Shown: piece after piece, positions 8,429-15,969 of the stretch
How positions within the stretch are numbered: position 1 is the first letter of the stretch
Layout of the letters: every line of letters starts with the position of its first letter
Origin: Acidovorax sp.
GTDB lineage: Bacteria > Pseudomonadota > Gammaproteobacteria > Burkholderiales > Burkholderiaceae_C
Direction: 5' to 3'
NCBI RefSeq assembly: GCF_016783915.1
Contig: NZ_JADHVT010000007.1
Location: 1 to 64,000 of the forward strand
Length of the DNA: 64,000 nucleotides
The notes under the pieces: generated by a model
What the model was told of the DNA's origin: nothing
The model's input: only the letters and a program-made list of their open reading frames with translations
Databases searched by the model: none
Made by a program: the position numbers and the translations under genes

Positions 8429-9046
8429 TCAGCGCTTGCTGGTCTTGCGAATCTCTTTCTCGTCCTGCCATTCGATCGTGCCTTCCTGCACATCAAACAG
8501 CTTCAGCGTGAACTTGTAGTACACGTCCTTGGTGCTGTTGTTCTGCTTAACGATGCTGGTCAGCTCGCCTTCCATGCTGTACTTGGCGGCGGTCATCTGG
8601 CCGACCTTGGCGGTGGTGCCCTGCTTGTACAGGCCGCTCTGGTTCTGGCGCTGCAGCTCGTCCACACCGGCCTGCATTTCGTTGATGGAGCGCACAAAAC
8701 GTACCTTGCCCGACTTGACCAGCGCGGTCTGGATGGAGTTCATCACGTTGGTGGTGTCGATGTACTCGCTGGTCTTGTTCTTCACGGTGGAGATCGTCAC
8801 CGTGGGGCGGCCCTGGAAGATGCCGGTTTCGAGCAAACCGCCGGTCATCTTCTCGGCAATCATCTGCAGGTCGGTGGAGCTGAACTCGTTGGTCACCAGC
8901 TCGACGGCCTTGGCGTCACCGTAGTTGACCTGGCGGTCAAAACGCACGGTGGGGGACGACAGGTTCTGGCAGGCCGACAGAGCCAGGGTGCTGGCCGCAA
9001 AGGCCAGGATCAGCGCGCTGCGCTGGATGCGGTTCTTGGTGTTCAT
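8429..9046 (-). CDS. lpoB: Penicillin-binding protein activator LpoB
   Basis: A 205-residue lipoprotein: signal ending LALSAC, then a short linker and the LpoB globular domain (ALVKSGKVRFVRSINEMQAGVDEL and AAKYSMEGELTSIV). In Enterobacteria LpoB reaches from the outer membrane through the peptidoglycan mesh to activate the bifunctional synthase PBP1b. The linker here is much shorter than in E. coli, which is usual outside Enterobacteria. It is followed 20 bp later by the CsgG-like gene and preceded by ycfL, so the four genes are almost certainly one transcript. The start is supported by the AGGAG-like sequence just upstream (GAGGAGTAAACC on the coding strand). Confidence 0.85.
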   Translation of the reverse strand: MNTKNRIQRSALILAFAASTLALSACQNLSSPTVRFDRQVNYGDAKAVELVTNEFSSTDLQMIAEKMTGGLLETGIFQGRPTVTISTVKNKTSEYIDTTNVMNSIQTALVKSGKVRFVRSINEMQAGVDELQRQNQSGLYKQGTTAKVGQMTAAKYSMEGELTSIVKQNNSTKDVYYKFTLKLFDVQEGTIEWQDEKEIRKTSKR

Positions 9047-9087
9047 GCTGGTTTACTCCTCACTCAAACAGGGATTGGCGCAGCGCG

Positions 9088-9495
9088 TCAGCGCGGCTCC
9101 ACATTCATCTCAAGGCGCAAGTCCACGGCGGCGCTGGTGGGCGCCACGCTCTTGACGGTCTGCTGGCCCAGACCGAGCACGCTCATCTGCTTCCACGATT
9201 CGCCGTCGCCCACCTGGTTGCCCACGTTGTCCAGCCACTTGAAGCGGTAGAACACGGTGCGGTCTGTGCGGCCCATGTTGGCCATGTCGGCCTGCACCAC
9301 CAGGATGTCGTTCTTGCGCACGATGCGCATCTCGCGCACGGCGATGCTGTTGGCCTCACCACGCAGCGCCACCTTGGCGGCCACGGCCAGCGGCGTGGCG
9401 GGGTCGTGCAACTGGGCGCTGGCGTTGCCAGCCAGGGTCATCAGGGCCGCGCACAGCACTGCAGGGATCGCGGCGGGGACAAAACGGGTTCTCAT
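9088..9495 (-). CDS. YcfL family protein (DUF1425)
   Basis: A 135-residue exported protein. The signal peptide MRTRFVPAAIPAVLCAALMT...NASA ends with a canonical AxA site and shows no lipobox. The mature domain carries the family features IRKNDILVVQADMANMGRTD, then FYRFKWLDNVGNQV and a C-terminal DLRLEMNVE strand, an immunoglobulin-like DUF1425 fold. E. coli ycfL lies next to lpoB (ycfM), and the same adjacency here supports the call. AAGGAG sits in the upstream sequence (AAGGAGCCTCTGGC). Role unknown; it probably works at the envelope with LpoB. Confidence 0.8.
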   Translation of the reverse strand: MRTRFVPAAIPAVLCAALMTLAGNASAQLHDPATPLAVAAKVALRGEANSIAVREMRIVRKNDILVVQADMANMGRTDRTVFYRFKWLDNVGNQVGDGESWKQMSVLGLGQQTVKSVAPTSAAVDLRLEMNVEPR

Positions 9496-9530
9496 GCCAG
9501 AGGCTCCTTGAATGGGGTCAGAAACAGGGG

Positions 9531-11069
9531 TCAGTTCTTGGCAGCCGCTGCGGGCTGGGCGGCCGTGGGCTTGACGGTGGACGAGGGCACGGTGCGGGCG
9601 CGGTTGTTGTTGGTGGTGCGCACCGGGGCCGCGGGTGCCGCTGCTGCGGCGGGAGCCGGCTGGGGTGCGGCCGCCACCGTGGGCAGCTGGCCCAGCATGG
9701 CCACGTCGCCGATCAGCACGCTGTTGTCATACATGCGCAGAGGCACCAGGGCGTACTGGCCGTCGATCTTGATCGGCTGGGGCAACTGGCGGCCATTGAT
9801 GGTGACAGTGTGCTCGCCGGGGGGCAGGTAGCCACGGGCCACATACACGCGGCCGGGCAGCATGCGCCACAGGCGGTCGTCCGCCTGTTCGGTGGCCACC
9901 GAGGCAGCGGCACCAATCAGGCCGCCAATCAGACCGCCACGCTTTTGCAGCTCGTTCTGCAGCACGCCCTTGGCCACGGCGCGGGTGAAGCCGCGCAGCA
10001 CCATGCCGGGCATTTCGTCCTTGAGCGCACGGCGGGCCATCACGTTCACGTCGACCACTTTTTCGAGCTTGAGGTCGGTGCCAGCGGCCGAGACCACCGT
10101 CAGGGGCGCGTCCTTGGAGGGTTCGATCACGGGGTACGAAATGCTGGCGGTGACCAGGCCACGGCCGGTGGGCACAGGGATGGTGAAGGCCTTGGGCTTG
10201 CGTGCAGGCGCGTCACCGGCTTCGACGATGAAGAGCACGTCGGTCATGCGCTGGCGGCGCTTCCAGGTGAAGCCGGTGCGGTTGTCCAGGCCGCGCAGGC
10301 CTTCTTCGAGCACGGGGGTGTCGGGCTTGAGCTCGATGGCCTTGCGGTAGCCGGGCGCTGCCAGGCCGGGCTCGTTGAGCATTTCGTACAGGAAGCCTGC
10401 CAGATAGTGGCTCAGGGCGTTGGAGTAGCCGTTCTTGAGCGCCAGCACCTCGGGGTCGTTGAGGGTCTCGACAGGGTAGCCATTCAGCTCCTTGCCACCC
10501 GATGTGGCGCCCTTGGACTTGGCTTCTTCTTCGGCGGCCAGGGTTTCCTTGGCGCGGAACTCGGCAATGATGGCTTCGCGCTCGTGCGTGCGCTTGATGT
10601 CCACGCGGGCGTTTTCAAAATCGCCCACGGCCATGCGGTTGAGCGCCAGGCGCGTGGTCACCCATACTTTTTCGTAGTCCTGGCCTTCGTAGACCTTCAG
10701 GCGTTCGCTGATCAGCGCAGCGCCCACGGTGCCCATCAGCTTGGAGGGATTGGTCTTGGCGGTTTCTTCCCATTCCTTGACCTTGTTGTCGGCCAGCAGG
10801 AAGGCGTTGGTGCTGTCGGGGTAACGGCGGTCCATGCGCAGCAGCTCGCCGCGTTCCATGTTGTAGAGCAGCGCCGTTTTTTCTTCCTCGGTCTTGGCCG
10901 TGCTCTCCAGGCTGGCCAGCGCGGCTGGGATGCCGCCACCGCGCCCGGCGGTCTGCATGTCGGTGGCCACCTTGTCGTGGCTTTGCATCGTGGCACAGCC
11001 GGTGAGGGCAGCACTCAGCGCCAGTGCCCACAGCAGGCGCAGGCGGAAACGGGATGGGTGGGCGGTCAT
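9531..11069 (-). CDS. COG3014-type outer-membrane lipoprotein with TPR-like region
   Basis: A 512-residue lipoprotein: signal peptide ending ALTGC, then a helical, TPR-like region (residues about 30-270) recording repeated amphipathic helices (LASLESTAKTEEEKTALLYN; YSNALSHYLAGFLYEMLNEP; LAAPGYRKAIELKPD). A beta-rich middle (300-440) and an Ala/Pro-rich disordered tail (about 450-512) follow. It is the first gene of the COG3014-ycfL-lpoB-csgG-like set, and AAGGAGC lies just before the ATG. Members are described only as conserved outer-membrane lipoproteins. The TPR-like front suggests a scaffold for the small partners encoded downstream, which is inference. Confidence 0.75.
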   Translation of the reverse strand: MTAHPSRFRLRLLWALALSAALTGCATMQSHDKVATDMQTAGRGGGIPAALASLESTAKTEEEKTALLYNMERGELLRMDRRYPDSTNAFLLADNKVKEWEETAKTNPSKLMGTVGAALISERLKVYEGQDYEKVWVTTRLALNRMAVGDFENARVDIKRTHEREAIIAEFRAKETLAAEEEAKSKGATSGGKELNGYPVETLNDPEVLALKNGYSNALSHYLAGFLYEMLNEPGLAAPGYRKAIELKPDTPVLEEGLRGLDNRTGFTWKRRQRMTDVLFIVEAGDAPARKPKAFTIPVPTGRGLVTASISYPVIEPSKDAPLTVVSAAGTDLKLEKVVDVNVMARRALKDEMPGMVLRGFTRAVAKGVLQNELQKRGGLIGGLIGAAASVATEQADDRLWRMLPGRVYVARGYLPPGEHTVTINGRQLPQPIKIDGQYALVPLRMYDNSVLIGDVAMLGQLPTVAAAPQPAPAAAAAPAAPVRTTNNNRARTVPSSTVKPTAAQPAAAAKN

Positions 11070-11401
11070 GGATGCTCCTTGCAGATCGGTCGGTTGCTCA
11101 CCAGAAACACCCCGCGCTTACCACGCGCAGCCGTGCAACACCCCGCCAGAGGGAGGGTGCTGTGAATACGGCGTGCGTGGTAGAAGTCCGGTCAAGGCGG
11201 GTGCTGGCAGCCCGTGCGCCCCCTCCCGGCGCGGATACGTGCTGTGTGCGGCCCCCTCTGGCTGTGAGTTTCTTGGTTGTTATGTATGGGGTTGTAGCCA
11301 GCCGCGCAATGTAGCAAAAGCTTGTATCTTTTCTGTAACCGTGTGGGGCCCGCGACACAGACGGACACAAGCACTGGCGCATGGAGTGCATGGCATGCAT
11401 G
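11070..11401. other. Gene-free stretch upstream of the lipoprotein operon
   Basis: These 332 bases separate the lipoprotein operon from the methyltransferase gene. The middle (11270-11340) is more AT-rich than its surroundings and should hold the operon promoter on the minus strand, but I see no convincing -35/-10 pair. No ORF here looks like a protein, and there is no clear terminator. Confidence 0.4.
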
Positions 11402-12145
11402 TCATCCCTCCTGCTGCTGGCGCGGCATGCGGTACAGCCACACCACCCGCCCGCCGGGCGCACGCAGCTGGGCGCTGGGCAGCCAGCCAGGCACCGCAAA
11501 CTCCAGGCTCACCAGCCATGCACCGGGGGCCAGCTCGGCCTGGGCCTTGGCGGCTGCGCGGGCCATGCTCTCGGGCCGCTGGAACAGGTACACCATCTGG
11601 TAGGCGCTCCAGTCGGCCTTCCACATGTCGGCACGCTGCACCCTCGCCCAGGGGCAGCGCAGGGCGCACAGCAGGCGCAGCGGCCAGCTCCACTCCAGCC
11701 CTTCGAGCTGGGCGGCAGGGTAGGCATGGCGCAAGGCCTTGAGGCCATCGCCCAGGCCACAGCCCGCATCGAGCACCCGCGCACCCAAAGGCAGCGGGGC
11801 CTGCACGGCCAGAGACTGCAGCGCATGGCGCGGCGTGGGGAACAGGGGCGCATCGCGCCACGCATTGAGTGGGTAGACCAGCAGCAACAGCGACAGCGGC
11901 ACCAGCCACGCCCAGGTAGGCAGGCTGGCCGCCCCGAGCAGCGCCAGCGACAACGGGAACCCTGCGGCAATCAGCCCGCGCCGCCACCAGCTGTCGCCCA
12001 GCACACTGGCAGCCGTGCCAAGAAGGCAGGCCGCCAGCAAGGCGGCCACCGGGGGAACCGCGCGCTGCAGCGCCACAAAGATCAGCCACGCGCACGCCCA
12101 CGCCGCCAGTGCGGGCAGGGGCCAGGGCATGCGCAGGGCGAGCAT
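11402..12145 (-). CDS. Membrane-anchored class I SAM-dependent methyltransferase
   Basis: A 247-residue protein. The N-terminal third (residues 8-105) is made of about four hydrophobic segments separated by short loops with Trp/Arg. The C-terminal part has SAM-binding motif I (VLDAGCGLGDG near residue 122), then an acidic strand end (LEGLEWS) and a Rossmann-like continuation ending with LVSLEFAVPGWLPS. It is therefore a methyltransferase tethered to the inner membrane with the catalytic domain probably in the cytoplasm. Substrate unknown; such fusions are often annotated only as class I methyltransferase. It follows the unknown secreted-protein gene by 12 bp, so the two probably share a transcript. 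Confidence 0.75.
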   Translation of the reverse strand: MLALRMPWPLPALAAWACAWLIFVALQRAVPPVAALLAACLLGTAASVLGDSWWRRGLIAAGFPLSLALLGAASLPTWAWLVPLSLLLLVYPLNAWRDAPLFPTPRHALQSLAVQAPLPLGARVLDAGCGLGDGLKALRHAYPAAQLEGLEWSWPLRLLCALRCPWARVQRADMWKADWSAYQMVYLFQRPESMARAAAKAQAELAPGAWLVSLEFAVPGWLPSAQLRAPGGRVVWLYRMPRQQQEG

Positions 12146-12157
12146 GGTTCTCCGTTC

Positions 12158-13510
12158 TCAGCGGCCAAAAATGCCGCGCAGCAGATTGACGGGGTTGACC
12201 ACGTTGCCCGCGTCCGTGCCGCCGTCGCCTGCCGGCGGCTGGCCTGCGGGTGCACCGCCCATGCCGCTGGAGTAAGCGCCTGTACCACCCGACGGTGCGC
12301 CGGGTGCCGCGCCCATGCCACCACGGCGTCCCTGCATCTCTTCGCCCAGCATGGCCATGGTGTGCGACTTCACACGCACGCGCACCGCCCATTCAGGCTC
12401 CCACGCGGCCTTGGGGTCGGTCGGGCGGGGTGGGTACACGATGTGGCTCTCGCCACCGTAGGCCATCATGCGCAGCATGGGCGTGGCATCGCGCCCGCCG
12501 CCTGCAAAGATGCCTTGGGGGATCGCGCATTGCGTGGTCTCGGGCTGCAGCAGCACGCGCTCCTTGAGCCAGCGGTCAATGGTGGCAGGGGAGAGGTAGT
12601 CGAACAGGCCCATGCCCGTGTCTGGCGTCTCGGCGCTGGACCACATGATGAGGTCGTCCCCGCTTTGCGACATGGCGTGCAGGTAATAGGCGCGCGCATT
12701 GCGCACGGGCTGCCAGCTGGTGCCCATGCTGTCCTGCGGCTTGCCGGTGGTGCGCAGGTCGATGGCGGGCATGAGGTCTTGTGCCGCACCCAGCGTGAAC
12801 TTCATGGACGCAGGCACACCGTCGCCGCGCACCTGGTGTTCGCCCACCAGCGAGCTGTCCCGCGACAGGCTCACCTGGTTGCGTTCGTTGGGGTACAGCG
12901 CATAGGCCGGGCCCACGCGCGGCCCCCGGTCGGGCACGGCGCGGCCGGCAAAGGCCTGTGCGTAGTCGGTCGGCTTGGCGCGCGCCAGATCGATGACGCG
13001 CGGCTGGCCCGCACGCACCGAGGCGCCGCAGCCCCAGTACAACAGGATGCGGCCCTTGGGCTGGTGCTGCTGGTATTCCTGCGGCACCTCGCCCGGCTCG
13101 GTCTGGGTGGGCTGGGCACGGGGCGGAATCAGCGGAAGGGATTCGCCCATGCGCATGCCAGGCGGTATGGCCTGGCTGGCTTCGACGCCGGGGCGCAGGG
13201 TGTTGTGCAAGGCGATGTCGATGACACGCGGCGGCATGATGGACATGGCGCGGGCGTGGCCGTAGGACGTGTTACCACCACCCGCCCTGCCCTGCGCGCC
13301 ACCGCCCACCCCCCCCATCAGGCCGCCGAGCATGCCGCCGCCACCGGGCAGGCTGTCCATCTCGGGCATGCCCGCCATGGTGCCGGTGGAAACATCCATC
13401 CACAGCTGGACTTTGGGGGCTTTCGTGGTTTGGGCCTGGGCGCCCAGGCTGGCGATGCACAGGCCAACGGCCAGGCAGGCGGGGGTCAGGACGAAGCGCA
13501 AAGAGGTCAT
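12158..13510 (-). CDS. Secreted protein of unknown function
   Basis: 450 residues if started at the Met near 13510 (MTSLRFVLTPACLA...), which gives a clean Sec signal peptide cleaved after AQA; an upstream Met eight codons earlier is possible. The mature protein has a glycine/methionine-rich patch early on (residues 55-80), a central region with RILLYWGCGASVRAGQPRVI and a second region with RNARAYYLHAMSQSGDDLIM, and ends in a Gly/Ala/Pro-rich tail. I do not recognise a named domain. The pattern suggests a periplasmic protein with disordered ends and a beta-rich core. It is the first gene of a probable two-gene transcript with the methyltransferase. Confidence 0.65.
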   Translation of the reverse strand: MTSLRFVLTPACLAVGLCIASLGAQAQTTKAPKVQLWMDVSTGTMAGMPEMDSLPGGGGMLGGLMGGVGGGAQGRAGGGNTSYGHARAMSIMPPRVIDIALHNTLRPGVEASQAIPPGMRMGESLPLIPPRAQPTQTEPGEVPQEYQQHQPKGRILLYWGCGASVRAGQPRVIDLARAKPTDYAQAFAGRAVPDRGPRVGPAYALYPNERNQVSLSRDSSLVGEHQVRGDGVPASMKFTLGAAQDLMPAIDLRTTGKPQDSMGTSWQPVRNARAYYLHAMSQSGDDLIMWSSAETPDTGMGLFDYLSPATIDRWLKERVLLQPETTQCAIPQGIFAGGGRDATPMLRMMAYGGESHIVYPPRPTDPKAAWEPEWAVRVRVKSHTMAMLGEEMQGRRGGMGAAPGAPSGGTGAYSSGMGGAPAGQPPAGDGGTDAGNVVNPVNLLRGIFGR

Positions 13511-13710
13511 GGGGGTCTGCTCCAGGAGATACATGGATCACCCGGCAAACCATCGTGGGCCGCAAAGCAGCGTCGTCGCCGCCCTGTGAAGAGGCCTTGC
13601 GGTCAACCCGGGTGTGTTGAACGCAGCGCAGTGTAGGCCCCGCAAGGACGCATTGTGCCCCTGCAAGTTACCTGTGGAAACCGTTTGTGTGCGCTATTTC
13701 ACGCATGTTT

Positions 13711-13730
13711 GCGCGGCGACAGCGCCGCGC
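13711..13730. other. GC-rich perfect hairpin downstream of parB
   Basis: GCGCGGCG-ACAG-CGCCGCGC forms an 8-bp stem about 20 bp past the parB stop. There is no T-run on either side, so it is a poor Rho-independent terminator; it may protect the 3' end of the message. Confidence 0.4.
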
Positions 13731-13747
13731 CCCGGACCAGCGGTCGA

Positions 13748-14731
13748 TCAGCCGCGCAGGCGGTCGATCAAGCCATTCAAAGCTTCGAGCGAGCCGAACT
13801 GAATCGCCAGCTCGCCCATGTCCTCCACCCGGCCGTGGCGCTTGACGCGCTTTTTCACGCGCACCTCGACCTCAGCCATGAGCAGGTCCGAGAGTTCTTC
13901 TTCCACACGCTTCAAGTCGCGCGACTTTTCCTTCTGGGGTTTTTGCGGCACCAAGCTGAACTCGGCGCCGATCTTCTTGACCAGGGCCTCGGCCTCGCGC
14001 ACCGACAGCTTCTTGGCCGCGATCTGGTTGCCGGCCGTGATCTGCGCGGCGCGGTCCAGCGACAGCAGCGCGCGCGCATGGCCCATGTCGATGTCGCCCG
14101 CCATGAGCATGGTCTGCACGGGCTCAGCCAGGTTCAACAGGCGCAGCAGGTTGCTGGCAGCGCTGCGCGAGCGGCCCACGGCCTGCGCGGCCAGCTCGTG
14201 CGTCAGGCCAAACTCCTTGACCAGGCGCTGCAGGCCCTGGGCTTCTTCCAGCGGGTTGAGGTCCTCGCGCTGGATGTTTTCAATGAGCGCCATGGCGGCG
14301 GCCGACTCGTCCGGTACATCGCGCACCAGCACCGGCACCTCGGCCAGGCCCGCCAGGCGGGAGGCCCGAAAACGCCGCTCGCCCGCAATGATTTCGTACA
14401 ACGCACCCTCTTTGCTGAGGGCGCCCATCGCAGGGGAGGGCCCCTGCGATGCTCGTTCCTGCCGGCGCAGCCGAGCTTGTTCGTCGCTCAGGCGACGAAC
14501 AAGAATCGGCTGCATGACGCCCTGGACCTTGATGGACTCGGCCAGCTCGTACAGCGCGCCCTCGTCCATGCGCGTGCGCGGCTGGTACACACCCGGCACC
14601 AGCTCGGAGAGCGGCAGGCTGCTGGGCAGGCCCGCTTCGGCGGCCTGGGCCTGCTCCACTTTGTCTTCGACCTTGGGGCCCAGCAGGGCTTCCAGGCCTC
14701 GGCCGAGGCCCTTGGGTTTTTTGGTGACCAT
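13748..14731 (-). CDS. parB: Chromosome-partitioning protein ParB with an in-frame insertion
   Basis: A 327-residue CTPase that binds parS and spreads. The N-terminal basic ParA-contact peptide (MVTKKPKGLGRGLEALLG), the ParB box region (YQPRTRMDEGALYELAESI), the GERRFRASRLAG motif, ENIQREDLNPLEEA and the parS-reading helix-turn-helix (LTHELAAQAVGRSRSAASNLLRLLNL) are all intact. The C-terminal dimerisation helix is present. Oddly, about 30 residues (RRLSDEQARLRRQERASQGP and following) separate QPILV from YEIIAGERR, which usually are joined by about five residues. The inserted DNA contains two strong hairpins. parB is the last gene of the mnmG-rsmG-lysE-parA run, cut off from parA by three small genes. 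Confidence 0.93.
   Translation of the reverse strand: MVTKKPKGLGRGLEALLGPKVEDKVEQAQAAEAGLPSSLPLSELVPGVYQPRTRMDEGALYELAESIKVQGVMQPILVRRLSDEQARLRRQERASQGPSPAMGALSKEGALYEIIAGERRFRASRLAGLAEVPVLVRDVPDESAAAMALIENIQREDLNPLEEAQGLQRLVKEFGLTHELAAQAVGRSRSAASNLLRLLNLAEPVQTMLMAGDIDMGHARALLSLDRAAQITAGNQIAAKKLSVREAEALVKKIGAEFSLVPQKPQKEKSRDLKRVEEELSDLLMAEVEVRVKKRVKRHGRVEDMGELAIQFGSLEALNGLIDRLRG
14426..14512. repeat. Double-hairpin element inside parB coding sequence
   Basis: Two perfect inverted repeats lie side by side. The first has 11-bp arms CATCGCAGGGG / CCCCTGCGATG around a 4-nt loop (14426-14451). The second has 12-bp inner arms CTTGTTCGTCGC / GCGACGAACAAG around TCAG (14476-14503), extended by outer arms CAGCCGA / TCGGCTG after a small bulge (14468-14512). 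The element length keeps the parB frame open. I see no second copy in the window. Confidence 0.7.
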
Positions 14732-14773
14732 GAAATGCGTCTCGCGAAAGGAAAAAGGGAAAGGGGGGAAGAA

Positions 14774-15070
14774 TCAGCGGTCGATGATGACCAGCGTGCC
14801 GTGGCTGCCGGGCGCCACGGCGTGGGGCACGCCAGCGGGCACGATGAACACCTCGCCCGCGTTCACCTCGGTGACCTGCCCTTGCAGGGCGAGGCGCATG
14901 CAGCCGTCCAGCACCAACAGCGCTTCGTCAAAGTCGTGCGATTCGTCGGGATAGGCCGCGTCGTCCATGCGCAGCACCTTGACGTTGGCGCCCGCAGCCT
15001 GGCCCACCACCGTGGAGTTCCAGGCGCGGGGCAGTTGGTCGGCAATGGCGGGCAGGCTGATCTTGGTCAT
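14774..15070 (-). CDS. Small cupin-domain protein
   Basis: A 98-residue single-domain cupin. The two cupin motifs can be read: a weak first motif around ESHDFDEALLVLDGCMRLAL with a single His and acidic residue, and a second motif PAGVPHAVAPGSHGTLVIID. Such monocupins usually bind a metal and a small carboxylate or act as sensors, but the ligand is unknown. It lies between a small membrane protein and parB in a tight same-strand run (25 and 42 bp gaps), so it is probably co-transcribed with the segregation genes though not obviously related to them. Confidence 0.78.
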   Translation of the reverse strand: MTKISLPAIADQLPRAWNSTVVGQAAGANVKVLRMDDAAYPDESHDFDEALLVLDGCMRLALQGQVTEVNAGEVFIVPAGVPHAVAPGSHGTLVIIDR

Positions 15071-15095
15071 GGGTCGGCAACAAGGGTTCAAAACA

Positions 15096-15371
15096 TCAAC
15101 GCGCAGAGCGGCTCGCCACGCGGCGTCGCTTGCGACTGCGCCACAGGCGCAGCCACACACCGAACCCGAGGGCCAGCAGCACCAGGGCCAGCATGAACTG
15201 CCCCAGCGCGCCCACCACCACCGCCCCGCTGGGCAGCAGCCAGGCCAACACCACTTGCAGCGCATCGAGCGGCCAGTAGAGCGCCACAGGACGCTGCGCC
15301 ATCGTGGGTGATTGGCTCTGTGCAGCACCCGCCGTATCCGGGCGCTTGCGCCAAAAGGCCCATCGGTTCAT
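15096..15371 (-). CDS. Small membrane protein of unknown function
   Basis: 91 residues. A basic, polar N-terminus (MNRWAFWRKRPDT) is followed by two closely spaced hydrophobic segments (ALQVVLAWLLPSGAVVVGAL and GQFMLALVLLALGFGVWLRL) and a very basic tail (WRSRKRRRVASRSAR). By the positive-inside rule both ends lie in the cytoplasm. Its ATG overlaps the stop of the upstream hydrolase gene as ATGA, which argues for translational coupling. I do not recognise the family. Confidence 0.65.
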   Translation of the reverse strand: MNRWAFWRKRPDTAGAAQSQSPTMAQRPVALYWPLDALQVVLAWLLPSGAVVVGALGQFMLALVLLALGFGVWLRLWRSRKRRRVASRSAR

Positions 15372-15910
15372 ACCGGGGTGGCGAGCTGCATCAGCCAGCC
15401 GCGCCCCTCGTCCCAGTCGCCCAGCCCGGATTCGGCATTGATGTGCCCGCGCTCGCCATAGTCCACAAACCGCGCACTCCAGGCCTGGGCCAGCCCTTCG
15501 GCGCGCTCGAAGCTGCAGTACGGGTCGTTGCGGCTGCCCACCAGCACGGCCGGAAACGGCAGCGGCTGGCGCGCAATGGGCGCCCAGCCGTGGATCTGCG
15601 CAGCCAGGTCGGGCCGCTCCACATCGCCCGGCGCCACCAGCAGCGCGCCGCGCACCTTGGCAGCGTGGCGGGTGTGCGCCGCCCACCAGGCGGTGAGGAT
15701 GCAACCGAGGCTGTGCGCCGCCAGCAGCACGGGGCCCTCGGCATCGGCCACAGTTTCTTCCAGGCGGGCCGACCAGTCGCCGCGCAGCGGACGCATCCAG
15801 TCGTGCTGCTCCACACGCTGGTAGCCGTGCGCAGCCTCCCAGCGGCTTTGCCAGTGGTCGGGGCCAGAGTTCTGCCAGCCGGGCAGCAGAAGGATGTTGG
15901 ATGCCTTCAT
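15368..15910 (-). CDS. RBBP9/YdeN-type serine hydrolase
   Basis: A 180-residue alpha/beta hydrolase, the normal size for the RBBP9/YdeN family. The triad is visible: the nucleophile in AAHSLGC (GxSxG-like, with Ala in the first position, as is common in this family), an Asp in SRNDPYC and a His in ERGHINAESG, the family's C-terminal signature. The N-terminal PGWQNSGPDHWQSRWE motif is also typical. Cytoplasmic; substrates in this family are poorly known. It sits between parA and the small membrane protein, within the segregation operon, with a palindromic repeat copy between it and parA. Confidence 0.88.
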   Translation of the reverse strand: MKASNILLLPGWQNSGPDHWQSRWEAAHGYQRVEQHDWMRPLRGDWSARLEETVADAEGPVLLAAHSLGCILTAWWAAHTRHAAKVRGALLVAPGDVERPDLAAQIHGWAPIARQPLPFPAVLVGSRNDPYCSFERAEGLAQAWSARFVDYGERGHINAESGLGDWDEGRGWLMQLATPV

Positions 15911-15969
15911 TACTATTAATTTGGTAGCTACCAGCGCATATTCCTCATGCGCCTGCGGCCATTTTTGTC
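15911..15969. repeat. Dispersed intergenic palindromic repeat, copy 3
   Basis: It carries the TGGTAGCTACCAGCGCATAT core and a GGCCATTTTTG tail. It occupies the 34-bp gap between parA and the hydrolase gene and extends over the last parA codons. Confidence 0.6.

Noticed and set aside
9810-11165. A 451-codon forward frame opposite the COG3014 gene
   Set aside because: It is the antisense of a lipoprotein gene with a clear signal peptide and ribosome site; the forward translation shows no start signal or domain.
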